NCBI GenBank assembly: GCA_902524535.1
Contig: CABZDR010000005.1
Span: 1 to 64,000 of the forward strand
Length of the DNA: 64,000 nt
DNA from: an uncultured Pelagibacteraceae bacterium
Lineage (GTDB): Bacteria > Pseudomonadota > Alphaproteobacteria > Pelagibacterales > Pelagibacteraceae
Direction of reading: 5' to 3'
Shown: positions 28,669 through 38,148 of the stretch, piece after piece
Layout of the letters: every line of letters begins with the position of its first letter
Numbering within the stretch: the stretch's first letter is position 1
Made by a program: the position numbers and the translations under genes
The notes under the pieces: generated by a model
The model's input: only the letters and a program-made list of their open reading frames with translations
Databases searched by the model: none
Told to the model about the DNA's origin: nothing

Positions 28669-28956
28669 TTATTTCTTTACTTCTTGAGAACTCATCAGAC
28701 TTTGAATGCCAGTCCCTCTGATTACTTCAACAGTAACATTTTCAGCAATTTCAACTTCAACTTTATCGTTATCTATAACTCTAGTTATAATTCCTGTAAT
28801 TCCACCTGAAGTTACAACTTTATCACCCTTTTTTAAGCTCTCTACCATTGCCTTATGCTCTTTGACCTTCTTTTGCTGCGGTCTTATCAAGAAAAAATAA
28901 AAAATTACGAAAATTAATATTAACGGTATAAATTGACCTATTCCTGCACTATCCAT
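28669..28956 (-). CDS. yajC: Preprotein translocase subunit YajC
   Basis: Small single-helix partner of SecDF, 95 residues. The N-terminal membrane helix (FIPLILIFVIFYFFLIRPQQKK) is followed by the family signature LKKGDKVVTSGGITGII near 42 and a small beta domain. It lies just upstream of secD, which supports the call; surE and pcm, frequently found between serS and yajC in other alphaproteobacteria, are absent here. Confidence 0.95.
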   Translation of the reverse strand: MDSAGIGQFIPLILIFVIFYFFLIRPQQKKVKEHKAMVESLKKGDKVVTSGGITGIITRVIDNDKVEVEIAENVTVEVIRGTGIQSLMSSQEVKK

Positions 28957-29010
28957 AAAACTCCTTAATTAAAATTGACTATTTATACTATCTAAAGCCT
29001 TAAAACAACT

Positions 29011-30270
29011 TTAATTGATCGAAATTTTTTCTAAATTGTTCATATATGGTCTAAGTACTTTTGGAATTGATATTGAACCATCTTTTTGTTGATAATTTTC
29101 CATAATAGCAATTAAAGTTCTTCCTACCGCTAAACCACTTCCATTTAGAGTACCTGCATAAAGAGTTTCTTTTTTTTCATCTTTGTACCTAGCTTTCATC
29201 CTTACAGATTGAAATGTTGAGCATGATGAACAAGATGAAATTTCTCTATATTTTTCTTCTGATGGAAGCCAAATCTCAATATCATAAGTTTTTTCAGCAC
29301 TAAAACCCATATCGCCAGTACATAAAATTATTTTTCTATAGGGTAATTCTAAAAGATCTAAAATTCCGGTTGCACAATCAGTCATTCTCTCAAGTTCCTC
29401 TAAACATTTTTTTTGCTCAACAATACTTACCATTTCAACTTTGTAAAATTGATGCTGCCTGATCATACCTTTGGTGTCTTTCCCATAACTGCCCGCCTCT
29501 TTTCTAAAACAAGGAGTGGAGGCAACAAATCTCATTGGTAAAGATTTTAGTTCAATAATCTTATCTTTTACCATATTAGTTAAAATTACTTCTGCAGTTG
29601 GGATTAAAAACTTTCTATCTGAACCCTCGTCTAGTTTTACTTCAAACTGATCCTCTTCAAATTTAGGAAGCTGACCAGTACCAAACATTGTGTTTTCAGA
29701 TGCTAATAATGGAGGAGAAATTTCTTTATAACCATTTTTATTAATATGAGTGTCTAACATAAAATTTGAAATCGCTCTTTCTAGATAAGCTAATTTATCT
29801 TTAACGAAAACAAATCTTGAACCAGTAGTTTTAGTTGCAAGATCAAAATCAAGCATGTTTAATTTTTCACCTAATTCAATATGAGACTTAGGTTTAAAAT
29901 TAAATTTAGGAATTTCACCTTTTTTTTCTATTTCAATATTATCATTTTCGTCTTTTCCAACAGGAACATCTAAATGAGGAACATTAGGAATGCTAGATAA
30001 AATTTTTTCCAAATCAGCTTTAATAACAATTTGCTGATTATTAATTTTTTCTATAGAAGAAGAAATTTCTTTTGATTTAGCAAAAAGAGACTCATCTTTT
30101 GATTTAGAAATTTCTTTTTTTTCTTTTTCTAAGGCTTCTTTTTTTTGAATTAATTCTCTATTTTTTATATCCAAATCCTTTAATTTTTCAAAATTAACTT
30201 CAACAGATCTTTTTTCAATTGCTTTTCTAAAAGTATCAAAATCTTTTCTAATTTCTTTTAAATTATGCAT
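29011..30270 (-). CDS. serS: Seryl-tRNA synthetase
   Basis: Class II aminoacyl-tRNA synthetase, 419 residues. The N-terminal coiled-coil arm that grips the long variable arm of tRNA-Ser spans about 25-105 and is rich in Lys/Glu. Motif 2 is seen as RFVASTPCFRKEAGSYGKDT near 255, and motif 3 as NGSGLAVGRTLIAIMENYQ near 373. Other family residues: EISPPLL, TAEVILTNM and YDIEIWLPSE. It overlaps tatC by 8 bases. Confidence 0.97.
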   Translation of the reverse strand: MHNLKEIRKDFDTFRKAIEKRSVEVNFEKLKDLDIKNRELIQKKEALEKEKKEISKSKDESLFAKSKEISSSIEKINNQQIVIKADLEKILSSIPNVPHLDVPVGKDENDNIEIEKKGEIPKFNFKPKSHIELGEKLNMLDFDLATKTTGSRFVFVKDKLAYLERAISNFMLDTHINKNGYKEISPPLLASENTMFGTGQLPKFEEDQFEVKLDEGSDRKFLIPTAEVILTNMVKDKIIELKSLPMRFVASTPCFRKEAGSYGKDTKGMIRQHQFYKVEMVSIVEQKKCLEELERMTDCATGILDLLELPYRKIILCTGDMGFSAEKTYDIEIWLPSEEKYREISSCSSCSTFQSVRMKARYKDEKKETLYAGTLNGSGLAVGRTLIAIMENYQQKDGSISIPKVLRPYMNNLEKISIN

Positions 30271-31033
30271 CAGAGTCTTTAAAATTTTTATTTTCTATAA
30301 TTTTTACCGAATATATAGATAATTCATATAATATTAATAAAGGTATAGCTAATCCAATTTGAGTAATTGGATCTGGCGGTGTAAGCAAAGCTGCAGCAGC
30401 AAATATTATGACAATGACGTATTTTCTTCTTGTTTTTAAAAATTGAGAATCAACTACTCCAATTCTAGCTAATAAACTCAATACTACTGGTAACTGAAAA
30501 CTTATTCCAAATGCAAAAATAAGTTTCATTACTAATGAAAGATATTCATTCACTTTTGCTTCTAATTGGATTGGTAAGTTAGTTGACAAACCTGCGCTCT
30601 CAAATGATAGGAAGAATTTGATGGCCAGAGGCATAATCAAATAATAAACTAACATACCACCTAAAAAAAATAAGATTGGTGTTAACACCAAATAAGGTAA
30701 TATTGCTACCTTCTCGTGTTTATACAAACCTGGTGCTATAAATTTCCAAATTTGCATCAAAATGAAAGGACACGTAACAAAGAAGGCTGTGAAAAAGGAG
30801 ACTTTTAAATATGTCAAAAAAGTTTCCTGAAGTGCTGTAAAAATTAACCTTCTTTCAGTGCCATCATCTCTGACAGCTCTAGCAAAAGGTTCGACTAAAA
30901 AACCATATAAATGTTCAGCAAAAAAATAACAAACAACAAAAAAAATCACTAAAAATATGAAGCTATGGATTAATCTTTTTCTTAATTCAGCTAAGTGACT
31001 TATAAAGCCACCCTCTTTTTCTTCACGACTCAT
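30263..31033 (-). CDS. tatC: Sec-independent translocase protein TatC
   Basis: Receptor for twin-arginine signal peptides, a six-helix membrane protein. From the ATG at 31033 it has 256 residues and begins MSREEKEGGFISHLAELRKR, whose HLAELR motif is diagnostic. FWKFIAPGLY-like IWKFIAPGLYKHEK follows near 95, and FAFGISFQLPVV and ALLTPPDPITQ lie in the second half. The start at 31033 fits the family better than the poly-lysine extension from 31072; it still overlaps tatB by 11 bases. Confidence 0.96.
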   Translation of the reverse strand: MSREEKEGGFISHLAELRKRLIHSFIFLVIFFVVCYFFAEHLYGFLVEPFARAVRDDGTERRLIFTALQETFLTYLKVSFFTAFFVTCPFILMQIWKFIAPGLYKHEKVAILPYLVLTPILFFLGGMLVYYLIMPLAIKFFLSFESAGLSTNLPIQLEAKVNEYLSLVMKLIFAFGISFQLPVVLSLLARIGVVDSQFLKTRRKYVIVIIFAAAALLTPPDPITQIGLAIPLLILYELSIYSVKIIENKNFKDSDA

Positions 31034-31235
31034 CTTTTTTTTCTTCTTTTTTATCTGCTTGATTGTCTTCAATGTCTATATTTGAAACTTCACTTTGAAT
31101 ATTATTAATATATTTTTTGGCAGTACCGATCATGGAGCCAACTTTTTTTAACATAATGGGAAAGTCTTTAGGCCCAAGTACAATAATTGCTATTGCTACA
31201 ACAATTAAAATCTCAAACCAACCAATAGTAGGCAT
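31023..31235 (-). CDS. tatB: Sec-independent translocase protein TatB
   Basis: A 70-residue protein: N-terminal helix with GWFEILIVVAIAIIVLGPKD, a TatB-type Glu in the membrane segment and the GPKD hinge, then an amphipathic helix (FPIMLKKVGSMIGTAKKYI) and an acidic/lysine-rich tail. It is short for TatB, which usually exceeds 100 residues, but its place between tatA and tatC and the GP(K/E) hinge support it. Confidence 0.92.
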   Translation of the reverse strand: MPTIGWFEILIVVAIAIIVLGPKDFPIMLKKVGSMIGTAKKYINNIQSEVSNIDIEDNQADKKEEKKDES

Positions 31236-31240
31236 GTGAT

Positions 31241-31441
31241 TTATTCTTTTTTGTTTGAATCTTGATTTTCGTCAGAAATATTTTTGGGATCTTTGTCATC
31301 AGTCACATCTGATGCCATACCTTTTTTGAAGCTTTTGATACCTTTTGCGACGTCACCCATTAAACTAGATATTTTTCCTCTACCAAATAATAAAACAACA
31401 AGTATTACAACTATTGCTATTTGCCAAATTCCAATGCTCAT
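31241..31441 (-). CDS. tatA: Sec-independent translocase protein TatA
   Basis: Pore-forming component of the Tat system, 66 residues. The membrane helix [20 protein letters not shown] ends in the FGRGK hinge, followed by the amphipathic helix [19 protein letters not shown] and a charged tail. It is the first of the tatABC genes and lies 66 bases downstream of scpB. Confidence 0.95.
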   Translation of the reverse strand: MSIGIWQIAIVVILVVLLFGRGKISSLMGDVAKGIKSFKKGMASDVTDDKDPKNISDENQDSNKKE

Positions 31442-31507
31442 ATAAAACTTATAACCTTTTTATTAATATTTTAAAAGTACCTTTTTAACTTGTGACTGGA
31501 TGGTGCT

Positions 31508-32209
31508 TTATTTGTTATCATCATTATCAAGGGTGCTATTCAACATTTCATCAATATTTGAATACAAATCCTCTTTTTTATCATCTTGTTTTTCTCTGTA
31601 AAATTTTCCTGTTCCAAAGATTGCATTATCTATATTTGTATTATCGATTAAACCTGCAGCACCTAATTCATCAACAGTGGGTAAATCAGACAATTTCTGA
31701 AGATTAAAATGACTTAAAAAATCATCTGTTGTTACATATTGAATAGGTCTTCCTGGAACATCTTTTCTACCACCGGGTTTCACCCAATTAAGTTCCATTA
31801 AAATTTCAAGTGTGTTTGTGCCAAAAGCAACACCTCTTATCTCTTCTATTTCGGCTCTAGTTACTGGTTGGTGATAGACAATAATTGCTAATGTTTCTAT
31901 AGCTGCTCTGGATAATTTTTTTTCTACTGTCTTTTCCTGTATCATTAAATTTGATAAATTTGGCGAAGTTCTGAATGACCATTTTTTAGAGATACACACA
32001 AGGTTAATACCCCTACTAGAATATTCAGATTGAAGTTTTAACAAAACTTTTTCAATATCTGTTTTTGTTGAAATTTTGCTTTGAATGGTTTCAATATCTA
32101 ATGGCTCAGCAGCTGCAAAAATAATTGCCTCGATTTCTTTTTCTAAAGAAGAGGGTTTTTTAGGAAAATCAATAATATTATCTTTTTTTTTTATTTTCTT
32201 TTTAATCAT
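31508..32209 (-). CDS. scpB: Segregation and condensation protein B
   Basis: Winged-helix partner of the SMC-ScpAB condensin complex, 233 residues. The family core is visible: EAIIFAAAEPLDIETIQSKI near 27, AAIETLAIIVYHQPVTRAEI near 107 and EEIRGV, with the winged-helix motif GRPIQYVTTDDFLSHF near 167. An acidic C-terminal tail follows. It overlaps scpA by four bases. Confidence 0.94.
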   Translation of the reverse strand: MIKKKIKKKDNIIDFPKKPSSLEKEIEAIIFAAAEPLDIETIQSKISTKTDIEKVLLKLQSEYSSRGINLVCISKKWSFRTSPNLSNLMIQEKTVEKKLSRAAIETLAIIVYHQPVTRAEIEEIRGVAFGTNTLEILMELNWVKPGGRKDVPGRPIQYVTTDDFLSHFNLQKLSDLPTVDELGAAGLIDNTNIDNAIFGTGKFYREKQDDKKEDLYSNIDEMLNSTLDNDDNK

Positions 32210-32946
32210 TTACTTTCTCTTATATAAATATCATCAAATAAATTTTCTTGTTTTATTTTTAAATTACCCTCTTTTACCAGTTCTAATGAACCGGCGAATA
32301 TTCCCGCTTTTCCAGTTCTTTTAAACTTACTTCCTTTTTTAAAATTTTTTGGAATTAGATCATCTAATTTTTTCCAATCAATCAATTTTCCATAAAATTC
32401 TCTAATAACTTTAACTCCTTCTTCAGCAGTGAAAACTGGTAATTTAGGAATATTTATTGTTTGGAAATCTTTCGTCATAATTATAGTAGAATAAGTTTTT
32501 AGTAAATCAAACAGAGTTACTTTAAGTTCACTATTGTATATTGGTTTAATTCCAGCTCTCATTCCTCTAGTTCTAATTTCTCTTCCAAGTCTTTTTCTTT
32601 TTAGCATTTGTTCAGATAGCAGTCTGATTAATTCTAGCTTTTTTAATTGTAATTTTAATCTTTCAGCAACCTCGTTTACTTTAAATTCTTCTTCAGGAGA
32701 TCCAGGTAATAAAAGTTTTGATTTTAAATAAGCTAACCATGTTGCCATAAGTAAATATTCTGATGCAATTTCTAAATTAAGATTTTTTTCTTTAGTTATA
32801 AAATCATTAAATTGATCAGCTAATTTAGTAATTGAAATTTCTTCTAAATTTACTTTTTGAGTTTTTGCTAAATCAAGCAATACATCTAAGGTGCCATTGT
32901 AATTATCAATATCTACTTTAAACAATTCAGAATCGGTTGAAATCAT
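32206..32946 (-). CDS. scpA: Segregation and condensation protein A
   Basis: Kleisin subunit of bacterial condensin, 246 residues, which bridges the SMC heads. Typical elements are NYNGTLDVLLDLAKTQKVNL near 14 (usually FEGPLDLLL), ITKLADQFNDFI near 41, and ASEYLLMATWLAYLKSKLLL near 61. The C-terminal winged-helix part includes VFTAEEGVKVI. Gene order nagZ-scpA-scpB-tatABC is characteristic of alphaproteobacteria. Confidence 0.94.
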   Translation of the reverse strand: MISTDSELFKVDIDNYNGTLDVLLDLAKTQKVNLEEISITKLADQFNDFITKEKNLNLEIASEYLLMATWLAYLKSKLLLPGSPEEEFKVNEVAERLKLQLKKLELIRLLSEQMLKRKRLGREIRTRGMRAGIKPIYNSELKVTLFDLLKTYSTIIMTKDFQTINIPKLPVFTAEEGVKVIREFYGKLIDWKKLDDLIPKNFKKGSKFKRTGKAGIFAGSLELVKEGNLKIKQENLFDDIYIRESK

Positions 32947-32955
32947 TATTAAATA

Positions 32956-33903
32956 TTAACTCAAAACTTTATAAAATTGCGAAGTTTTTTTAATTATAAA
33001 TTTACTCACTAATGGTGAGTTTTTTCCAATAATCTCCATTTCTTTATAATTAGCGTTACAATGTAAAACAAGATTACATCCAGAATTAAACGTTCTGATT
33101 GTATTTTCTTTTACATTTCCTTTTAAACTCTTCATAGATATATCGTCTGAAATAATCAAATTTTTAAAACCTATTCTATCTCTTATTATTTTAATTATTT
33201 TATTAGAATGAGTGACTGTATTTTTCTGATCAATTTTATTAAATATGACATGCGCAGTCATAGCGAACAAAGTTTTTTTATTCTTGAAACATTTAAAATC
33301 ATTTTTGATTAAATAATTTAAACTTTTGTTAACAATTGGTGTGAAATAATGGCTATCTACTTTAGCCTGACCATGACCCGGAATATGTTTAATTACTGTG
33401 CCAATTTTATTCTCTAAAAAATATTGAATACAATAATCACCTATTTTTGATACAATTTTCGGATTTTTTGAAAATGATCTATCTCCAATTATATTTGATG
33501 AACTTTTAATTCTGAGATCTAATACGGGAACAGTATTAATGTTTATTCCAATTGATTTTAATAAGTATGAAGTTTTATCTATAAACAATTTGTAATAAAA
33601 TTTAAATTCTTTGTAATTTTTGATGTATTTTTTACCAAAAAATTCTGAAGTTAAATTATCAAAAGAAATTATATTTTTTAATCTATTAACCCTACCACCC
33701 TCTTGATCAACCAATATCGGATATTTATTGTCATTAAAAATTTTTCTAATTGATTTTGTTAATTTAAAGGTTTGTTCTATGTTTTTAATATTTCTAGCAA
33801 ATAAGATTACCCCCCAGGGTTTATATTTTTTAAGAAATTTTTTTTCTTTGGATAAGAGAATAGTCGACTTTATACCAACAATAAAAGATCTACGATTATT
33901 CAT
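32956..33903 (-). CDS. nagZ: Beta-N-acetylhexosaminidase (NagZ)
   Basis: Glycoside hydrolase family 3 enzyme that removes N-acetylglucosamine from peptidoglycan breakdown products during wall recycling. About 315 residues from the ATG at 33903. The substrate region LVDQEGGRVNRLK is near 63, the catalytic Asp-His dyad loop KHIPGHGQAKVDSHY is near 165, and the nucleophile Asp is in LIISDDISMKSL near 245. The start overlaps the preceding gene by eight bases; an ATG three codons upstream is an alternative. Confidence 0.94.
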   Translation of the reverse strand: MNNRRSFIVGIKSTILLSKEKKFLKKYKPWGVILFARNIKNIEQTFKLTKSIRKIFNDNKYPILVDQEGGRVNRLKNIISFDNLTSEFFGKKYIKNYKEFKFYYKLFIDKTSYLLKSIGININTVPVLDLRIKSSSNIIGDRSFSKNPKIVSKIGDYCIQYFLENKIGTVIKHIPGHGQAKVDSHYFTPIVNKSLNYLIKNDFKCFKNKKTLFAMTAHVIFNKIDQKNTVTHSNKIIKIIRDRIGFKNLIISDDISMKSLKGNVKENTIRTFNSGCNLVLHCNANYKEMEIIGKNSPLVSKFIIKKTSQFYKVLS

Positions 33904-34156
33904 CAGATTCAAGAAGTTTCCAAAAATTGAATTTTTTTTTCTTATTATTTGATTGCTCTACGTATTCTATGATGTTTTTAGTATCATCCTCTAAAACTGG
34001 TAATTTTTTTGAATAAACTTTAATTTTTTCATCAATATTGTTTAAAGATCTATAGGATTTCTTTATATTTACATCGGAAAAATAATATCTACCAACAAAA
34101 AAAGAAAAAAGACAAATTACTAAAATGAATATTAAATATTTTATTTCTTTTAGCAT
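33896..34156 (-). CDS. Single-helix membrane protein in the SPOR-protein position
   Basis: An 86-residue protein with a short basic N terminus, one membrane helix (IKYLIFILVICLFSFFVGRYY) and a charged periplasmic or cytoplasmic tail. No known domain is recognised. In many alphaproteobacteria the slot between argS and nagZ holds a larger membrane-anchored SPOR-domain protein; this gene has the same position and topology but ends before any SPOR domain, so it may be an eroded homologue. That link is inference. Stop/start overlaps with both neighbours show it is translated within the operon. Confidence 0.7.
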   Translation of the reverse strand: MLKEIKYLIFILVICLFSFFVGRYYFSDVNIKKSYRSLNNIDEKIKVYSKKLPVLEDDTKNIIEYVEQSNNKKKKFNFWKLLESDE

Positions 34157-35889
34157 TACATTTTTTTTGGTGCTGATACTCCAACAATATCCATTCCAGA
34201 TTTAATCACATTTGATATAGCTTTTAAAAAAACTAATTTGTCAGTAGATATTTTTTTTTGATCATTAATAAATCTTTTTTCAGGATTATCTTTACCTAAA
34301 TTCCAGTATGAGTGAAACAATGAGGCTAGTTCATATAAATATGTTGGTATTCTATGTGGCTCAAGTTTATTACTGGATAAATTAATACATTTTGGCCACT
34401 CAGAAATTTTTTTTAAAATATCAATTTCATCTCTAGTATAATTAAAATCATACTTATCAACTTTAATTTCAGTATCTAAATCTTGATCAATATGTCTAAA
34501 TACTGACGAAATTCTCGCATAACAATATTGAACATAATAAAGTGGGTTATCTTTAGATTTTTCAATTACATTATCAAAATCAAAATCTAACTCTGCATCA
34601 CTACTCCTGTTTAACATTATAAATCTAGTAGCATCTTTTCCAACTTCATTAATTAAATCATCTACTGTTATATAGTCTCCTTTTCTTTTTGACATTTTAA
34701 ATGGTTTCTTGTCTTTGATAAGTTTAACTAATTGGCTAACTTTACAAAGTAACTTTGACTTTGAACCAGATAATGCTTCTACAGATGATGAAATTCTTTT
34801 AATATAACCAGCATGATCAGCGCCTAAAATATTGATAAGAAAATCAAATTTTCTATCAAGTTTATTTTTATGATAAGCCACATCACTTGCAAAATAAGTC
34901 CATGCTCCGTCAGATTTTTGTAAAGCTCTGTCCTTATCATCACCAAAATCTGTAGATTTAAAAAGTAATTGATCTCTTGAGACCCAATTTTTTTCATCCT
35001 CACCAGCTGGAGCTTTTATTTTTCCTTTATAGACAAATTTGTTTTTTTGAAGATAGTTAATAACACCCTCTACTTCTTGGTTTTTAACTAATTCTTTTTC
35101 ACTAACAAAATTATCGTGATTTATTCCTAAGCTTTTTAGATTTTTTTTAATTAACTTCAGTGCCTCCACTACAGAAGCTGTCGTTAATAAATCGGTATTT
35201 TTTTCAAAGTCACTAAAATCAACTTTTTTATTTGAATCAATTATATTTTGAGCAAAATCAATTAAATAATCACCAGGGTATAAATCATCATTTTCAGAGG
35301 GAAATGGCTCTTTAAAAATAATTTCTCTAATTCTAAAATAAACAGATTTAGTGAAATTTATAATTTGATTACCGTAGTCATTTACATAATATTCTTTTGT
35401 AACCTTGTGATTATTAAAAAGTAAGACATTAGCAATCACATCGCCTAATATCGCTCCTCGACAATGACCTACATGCAAAGGACCAGTTGGATTGGCTGAA
35501 ACAAATTCAATCAAATAATTGTTCTTTTTTTCTTTTTGATTTACCCCAAAAGTTTTAGAATTATTGATAATTTCCTCTACAAACTTTGTCCAGAAAATTG
35601 GCTTAAATGTTATGTTTATAAAACCAGGTTTGGCAAAAACTATATTTTCAATTAATTCATCTTGCTTTTTTATTTTTTCTATTAAAATCTCACTTAGTTC
35701 AGATGGAGACTTGTTATTTATTTTTGATAAAAACATTGCGACATTTGTCGAGATATCGCTATCAAATTTCTGAGGGGGCGTTTCTACAGTTATTCCATCT
35801 AAGTTTTCTGGTAAAACCAGATTACTATCTTTAGATAAATCTAGTAAGATTTTTTTTATTTTTTCTAGGTATAAATCAAAAATATTCAT
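34156..35889 (-). CDS. argS: Arginyl-tRNA synthetase
   Basis: Class I synthetase, 577 residues. The HIGH-type motif is GPLHVGHCRGAILGD near 128, and the KMSKS loop is FKMSKRKGDYITVDDL near 400. The C-terminal anticodon-binding domain starts near 450 (NPLYYVQYCYARISSV) and ends in VSAPKKM. It overlaps dgt by four bases and the small membrane protein gene by one. Confidence 0.97.
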   Translation of the reverse strand: MNIFDLYLEKIKKILLDLSKDSNLVLPENLDGITVETPPQKFDSDISTNVAMFLSKINNKSPSELSEILIEKIKKQDELIENIVFAKPGFINITFKPIFWTKFVEEIINNSKTFGVNQKEKKNNYLIEFVSANPTGPLHVGHCRGAILGDVIANVLLFNNHKVTKEYYVNDYGNQIINFTKSVYFRIREIIFKEPFPSENDDLYPGDYLIDFAQNIIDSNKKVDFSDFEKNTDLLTTASVVEALKLIKKNLKSLGINHDNFVSEKELVKNQEVEGVINYLQKNKFVYKGKIKAPAGEDEKNWVSRDQLLFKSTDFGDDKDRALQKSDGAWTYFASDVAYHKNKLDRKFDFLINILGADHAGYIKRISSSVEALSGSKSKLLCKVSQLVKLIKDKKPFKMSKRKGDYITVDDLINEVGKDATRFIMLNRSSDAELDFDFDNVIEKSKDNPLYYVQYCYARISSVFRHIDQDLDTEIKVDKYDFNYTRDEIDILKKISEWPKCINLSSNKLEPHRIPTYLYELASLFHSYWNLGKDNPEKRFINDQKKISTDKLVFLKAISNVIKSGMDIVGVSAPKKM

Positions 35890-37004
35890 TTGACACTATT
35901 ATAAAGATTGATTGCGTATCGATCGGTCATCCCTGATATAAAATCTGAAATCGCTCTATATTTGTTTTTTGCTAAATACATATTGGAGATAAATCTTTTT
36001 GGATTACTATTTATCTTTTTAAATAATCTACTTATTATTAATTTTCCTTTATTATTTTTAGATAAAACGCTTTTATTTTTATACATTTTAGACCTTAAAA
36101 AATATCTAATTTCATTTTCAGAATTTTTAATCTTATCAGAAAAATCAACAATTAAAAAACTTGTTTTATTAATGTCTTTATAAGATTTGATTTTATTATA
36201 TTTCAGATTTTTTTTTGTATTTAAAATTAAATCTTTTATCATTAAGTCTATTGAGTCTCTAATAATTTGATAAGTTGCTATTTTAAAATTACTTTTATTT
36301 ATCTTTTTTTTGTATTTTTTGTAAATTTCCTTAAAGAAATTAATCTCGATTAATTCATCAAGTTTAAATAGATTTGCATTTATTCCATCCTGAATATCGT
36401 GATTATTATATGCAATATCGTCAGATATTGATGATATTTGCGCTTCTAATGGTGGGTAAGTATTAAAATTAATCTTATTTTTAAAAGATTTAACTCCAAT
36501 TAAGTTATCTACCAAATCTAGATTATCCACCGGGCCATTATGTTTTAAAAGACCTTCTAATGTTTCAATTGAAAGATTTAACCCTCTAAATTTTAAATAT
36601 TTATTTTCCAAAAACATGACAATTCTCAATGTTTGTAAATTATGATCAAAACCACCGAAATTTTCCATACATTCATTTAAAGACTCTTCTCCTGCATGAC
36701 CAAATGGAGTATGACCCAAGTCATGGGCAAGGCTTAAAGTTTCTGCTAAATCTTCATTTAAATTAAGATATTTTGCAATAGATCTTGCAATTTGTGCTAC
36801 TTCCATCGAATGAGTAATTCTTGTTCTAAAATGATCTCCCTCTGTGTTTACAAATACTTGTGTTTTATGCTTTAGTCTTCTGAAAGAGGCGCTGTGAATA
36901 ATCCTATCTCTGTCTCTTTGAAATGGACCTCTATATTTAGATAAACTCTCCTTAAAGATTCTACCTTTACTTTTAAATAAACCTATCTTTGAGTATTTTT
37001 TCAT
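35886..37004 (-). CDS. dgt: dGTPase-like HD-domain triphosphohydrolase
   Basis: A 372-residue HD-superfamily enzyme likely to hydrolyse deoxynucleoside triphosphates to nucleosides and triphosphate. The N-terminal RGPFQRDRDRIIHSASFRRL and KHKTQVF are typical; the metal site comprises TRITHSMEVAQIARSI near 61, LAHDLGHTPFGHAGEE near 90 and SISDDIAYNNHD near 190. It is divergent from erpA and is the first gene of the long argS-to-secF run. Confidence 0.94.
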   Translation of the reverse strand: MKKYSKIGLFKSKGRIFKESLSKYRGPFQRDRDRIIHSASFRRLKHKTQVFVNTEGDHFRTRITHSMEVAQIARSIAKYLNLNEDLAETLSLAHDLGHTPFGHAGEESLNECMENFGGFDHNLQTLRIVMFLENKYLKFRGLNLSIETLEGLLKHNGPVDNLDLVDNLIGVKSFKNKINFNTYPPLEAQISSISDDIAYNNHDIQDGINANLFKLDELIEINFFKEIYKKYKKKINKSNFKIATYQIIRDSIDLMIKDLILNTKKNLKYNKIKSYKDINKTSFLIVDFSDKIKNSENEIRYFLRSKMYKNKSVLSKNNKGKLIISRLFKKINSNPKRFISNMYLAKNKYRAISDFISGMTDRYAINLYNSVK

Positions 37005-37054
37005 CCTTTAAATTAAAAATTTAAGTATTATATTAGTAATACCAGTGATCATTT

Positions 37055-37372
37055 ATGATAAAAGAAATTAAATTTACCGATAAAGCGCTAAAACAGATCA
37101 ATGCTCTATTATCTAAAAAAGATAAAGGCTTATTTTTTAGAATCGCCATTAAAGGTGGTGGTTGTTCCGGATTTCAATATGAATTTACTTTTGACAAAGA
37201 AAAAAAAGATGACGATTTAAATTACGAAAATATACTAATAGATAAAACGTCGGCAGATCTTTTAAAAGGATCAGAGGTAGATTATGTTTCAGAATTAATT
37301 GGTGAGCAGTTTAAGATAACCAATCCACAAACAAAATCATCTTGTGGTTGTGGTGTTTCCTTTTCACTTTAA
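37055..37372 (+). CDS. erpA: Iron-sulfur cluster insertion protein (ErpA/IscA type)
   Basis: A-type carrier that delivers Fe-S clusters to apoproteins, 105 residues. The three ligands are in GGGCSGFQYEF (near 36) and SSCGCGVSFSL at the C terminus (CxC). Length and the divergent pairing with dgt and following xth are typical of alphaproteobacteria, where this gene is usually called erpA; an IscA role cannot be excluded from sequence alone. Confidence 0.92.
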   Translation: MIKEIKFTDKALKQINALLSKKDKGLFFRIAIKGGGCSGFQYEFTFDKEKKDDDLNYENILIDKTSADLLKGSEVDYVSELIGEQFKITNPQTKSSCGCGVSFSL

Positions 37373-38148
37373 TGATAATTTCTTCATGGAATGTAAATTC
37401 GGTTCGAGCAAGAATTGAAAATATCAAAAGTTATCTTCTAAAATATAAACCAGATATTTTAATGATGCAGGAAATTAAAACTGAAGAAGTAAATTTTCCT
37501 TTTGATGATTTTTCTTCTATGGATTATGAGTGTCAGGTATTTGGGCAAAAAAGCTATAATGGTGTTGCAATTATCTCAAAAAATAAACTTACTAATATAA
37601 AAAAAGATCTAATCAAAGATAAACTTAAACATTCAAGAATAATTTCTGCAGAATTTAAATATAAGAAAAAAGATATTCAACTTATTAATATTTATACACC
37701 TAATGGAAATCCAGTTGATACTGAAAAATACGATTATAAAAAAAAATGGTTAAATGATTTGTTAAAACAATTGAAGATCTTATTAAAAAAAAACCCAAAT
37801 GTAATAATTGGAGGAGATTTTAATATCATTCCATCAGCAGAAGATGTTTATAATCCTAAAAGTTTTGAGGATGACGCTTTATTCAGATTAGAGATTAGAA
37901 AAAAATTGCGAGAAATGCTTAATCTTGGATTTAATGATGTTTATCGACATTTTAATGAAACAAAAGAAGGTTATACTTTTTGGGATTATATGAGAGGAGC
38001 TTGGCAAAAAAATAACGGTATGAGAATTGATCATTTTTTAGTTTCTCATTCATTAATTGATAAAATTAAAAGTATAAACATTAACAAAGACCCAAGAGGC
38101 CGTGAAAAACCCTCTGATCACACACCAATTGAAATTATTTTAAGTTAA
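37372..38148 (+). CDS. xthA: Exodeoxyribonuclease III
   Basis: AP endonuclease and 3'-exonuclease of base-excision repair, 258 residues from the ATG at 37372, whose first base overlaps the erpA stop. Catalytic residues are seen in ISSWNVNSVRAR near 3, MMQEIKTEE (the metal Glu) near 33, IYTPNG near 105, IIGGDFNIIPSAEDV near 145 and the final EKPSDHTPIEI with the active-site Asp-His. The longer reading from 37342 runs inside erpA and is not needed. The stop is interlocked with znuA in TTAA. Confidence 0.95.
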   Translation: MIISSWNVNSVRARIENIKSYLLKYKPDILMMQEIKTEEVNFPFDDFSSMDYECQVFGQKSYNGVAIISKNKLTNIKKDLIKDKLKHSRIISAEFKYKKKDIQLINIYTPNGNPVDTEKYDYKKKWLNDLLKQLKILLKKNPNVIIGGDFNIIPSAEDVYNPKSFEDDALFRLEIRKKLREMLNLGFNDVYRHFNETKEGYTFWDYMRGAWQKNNGMRIDHFLVSHSLIDKIKSININKDPRGREKPSDHTPIEIILS

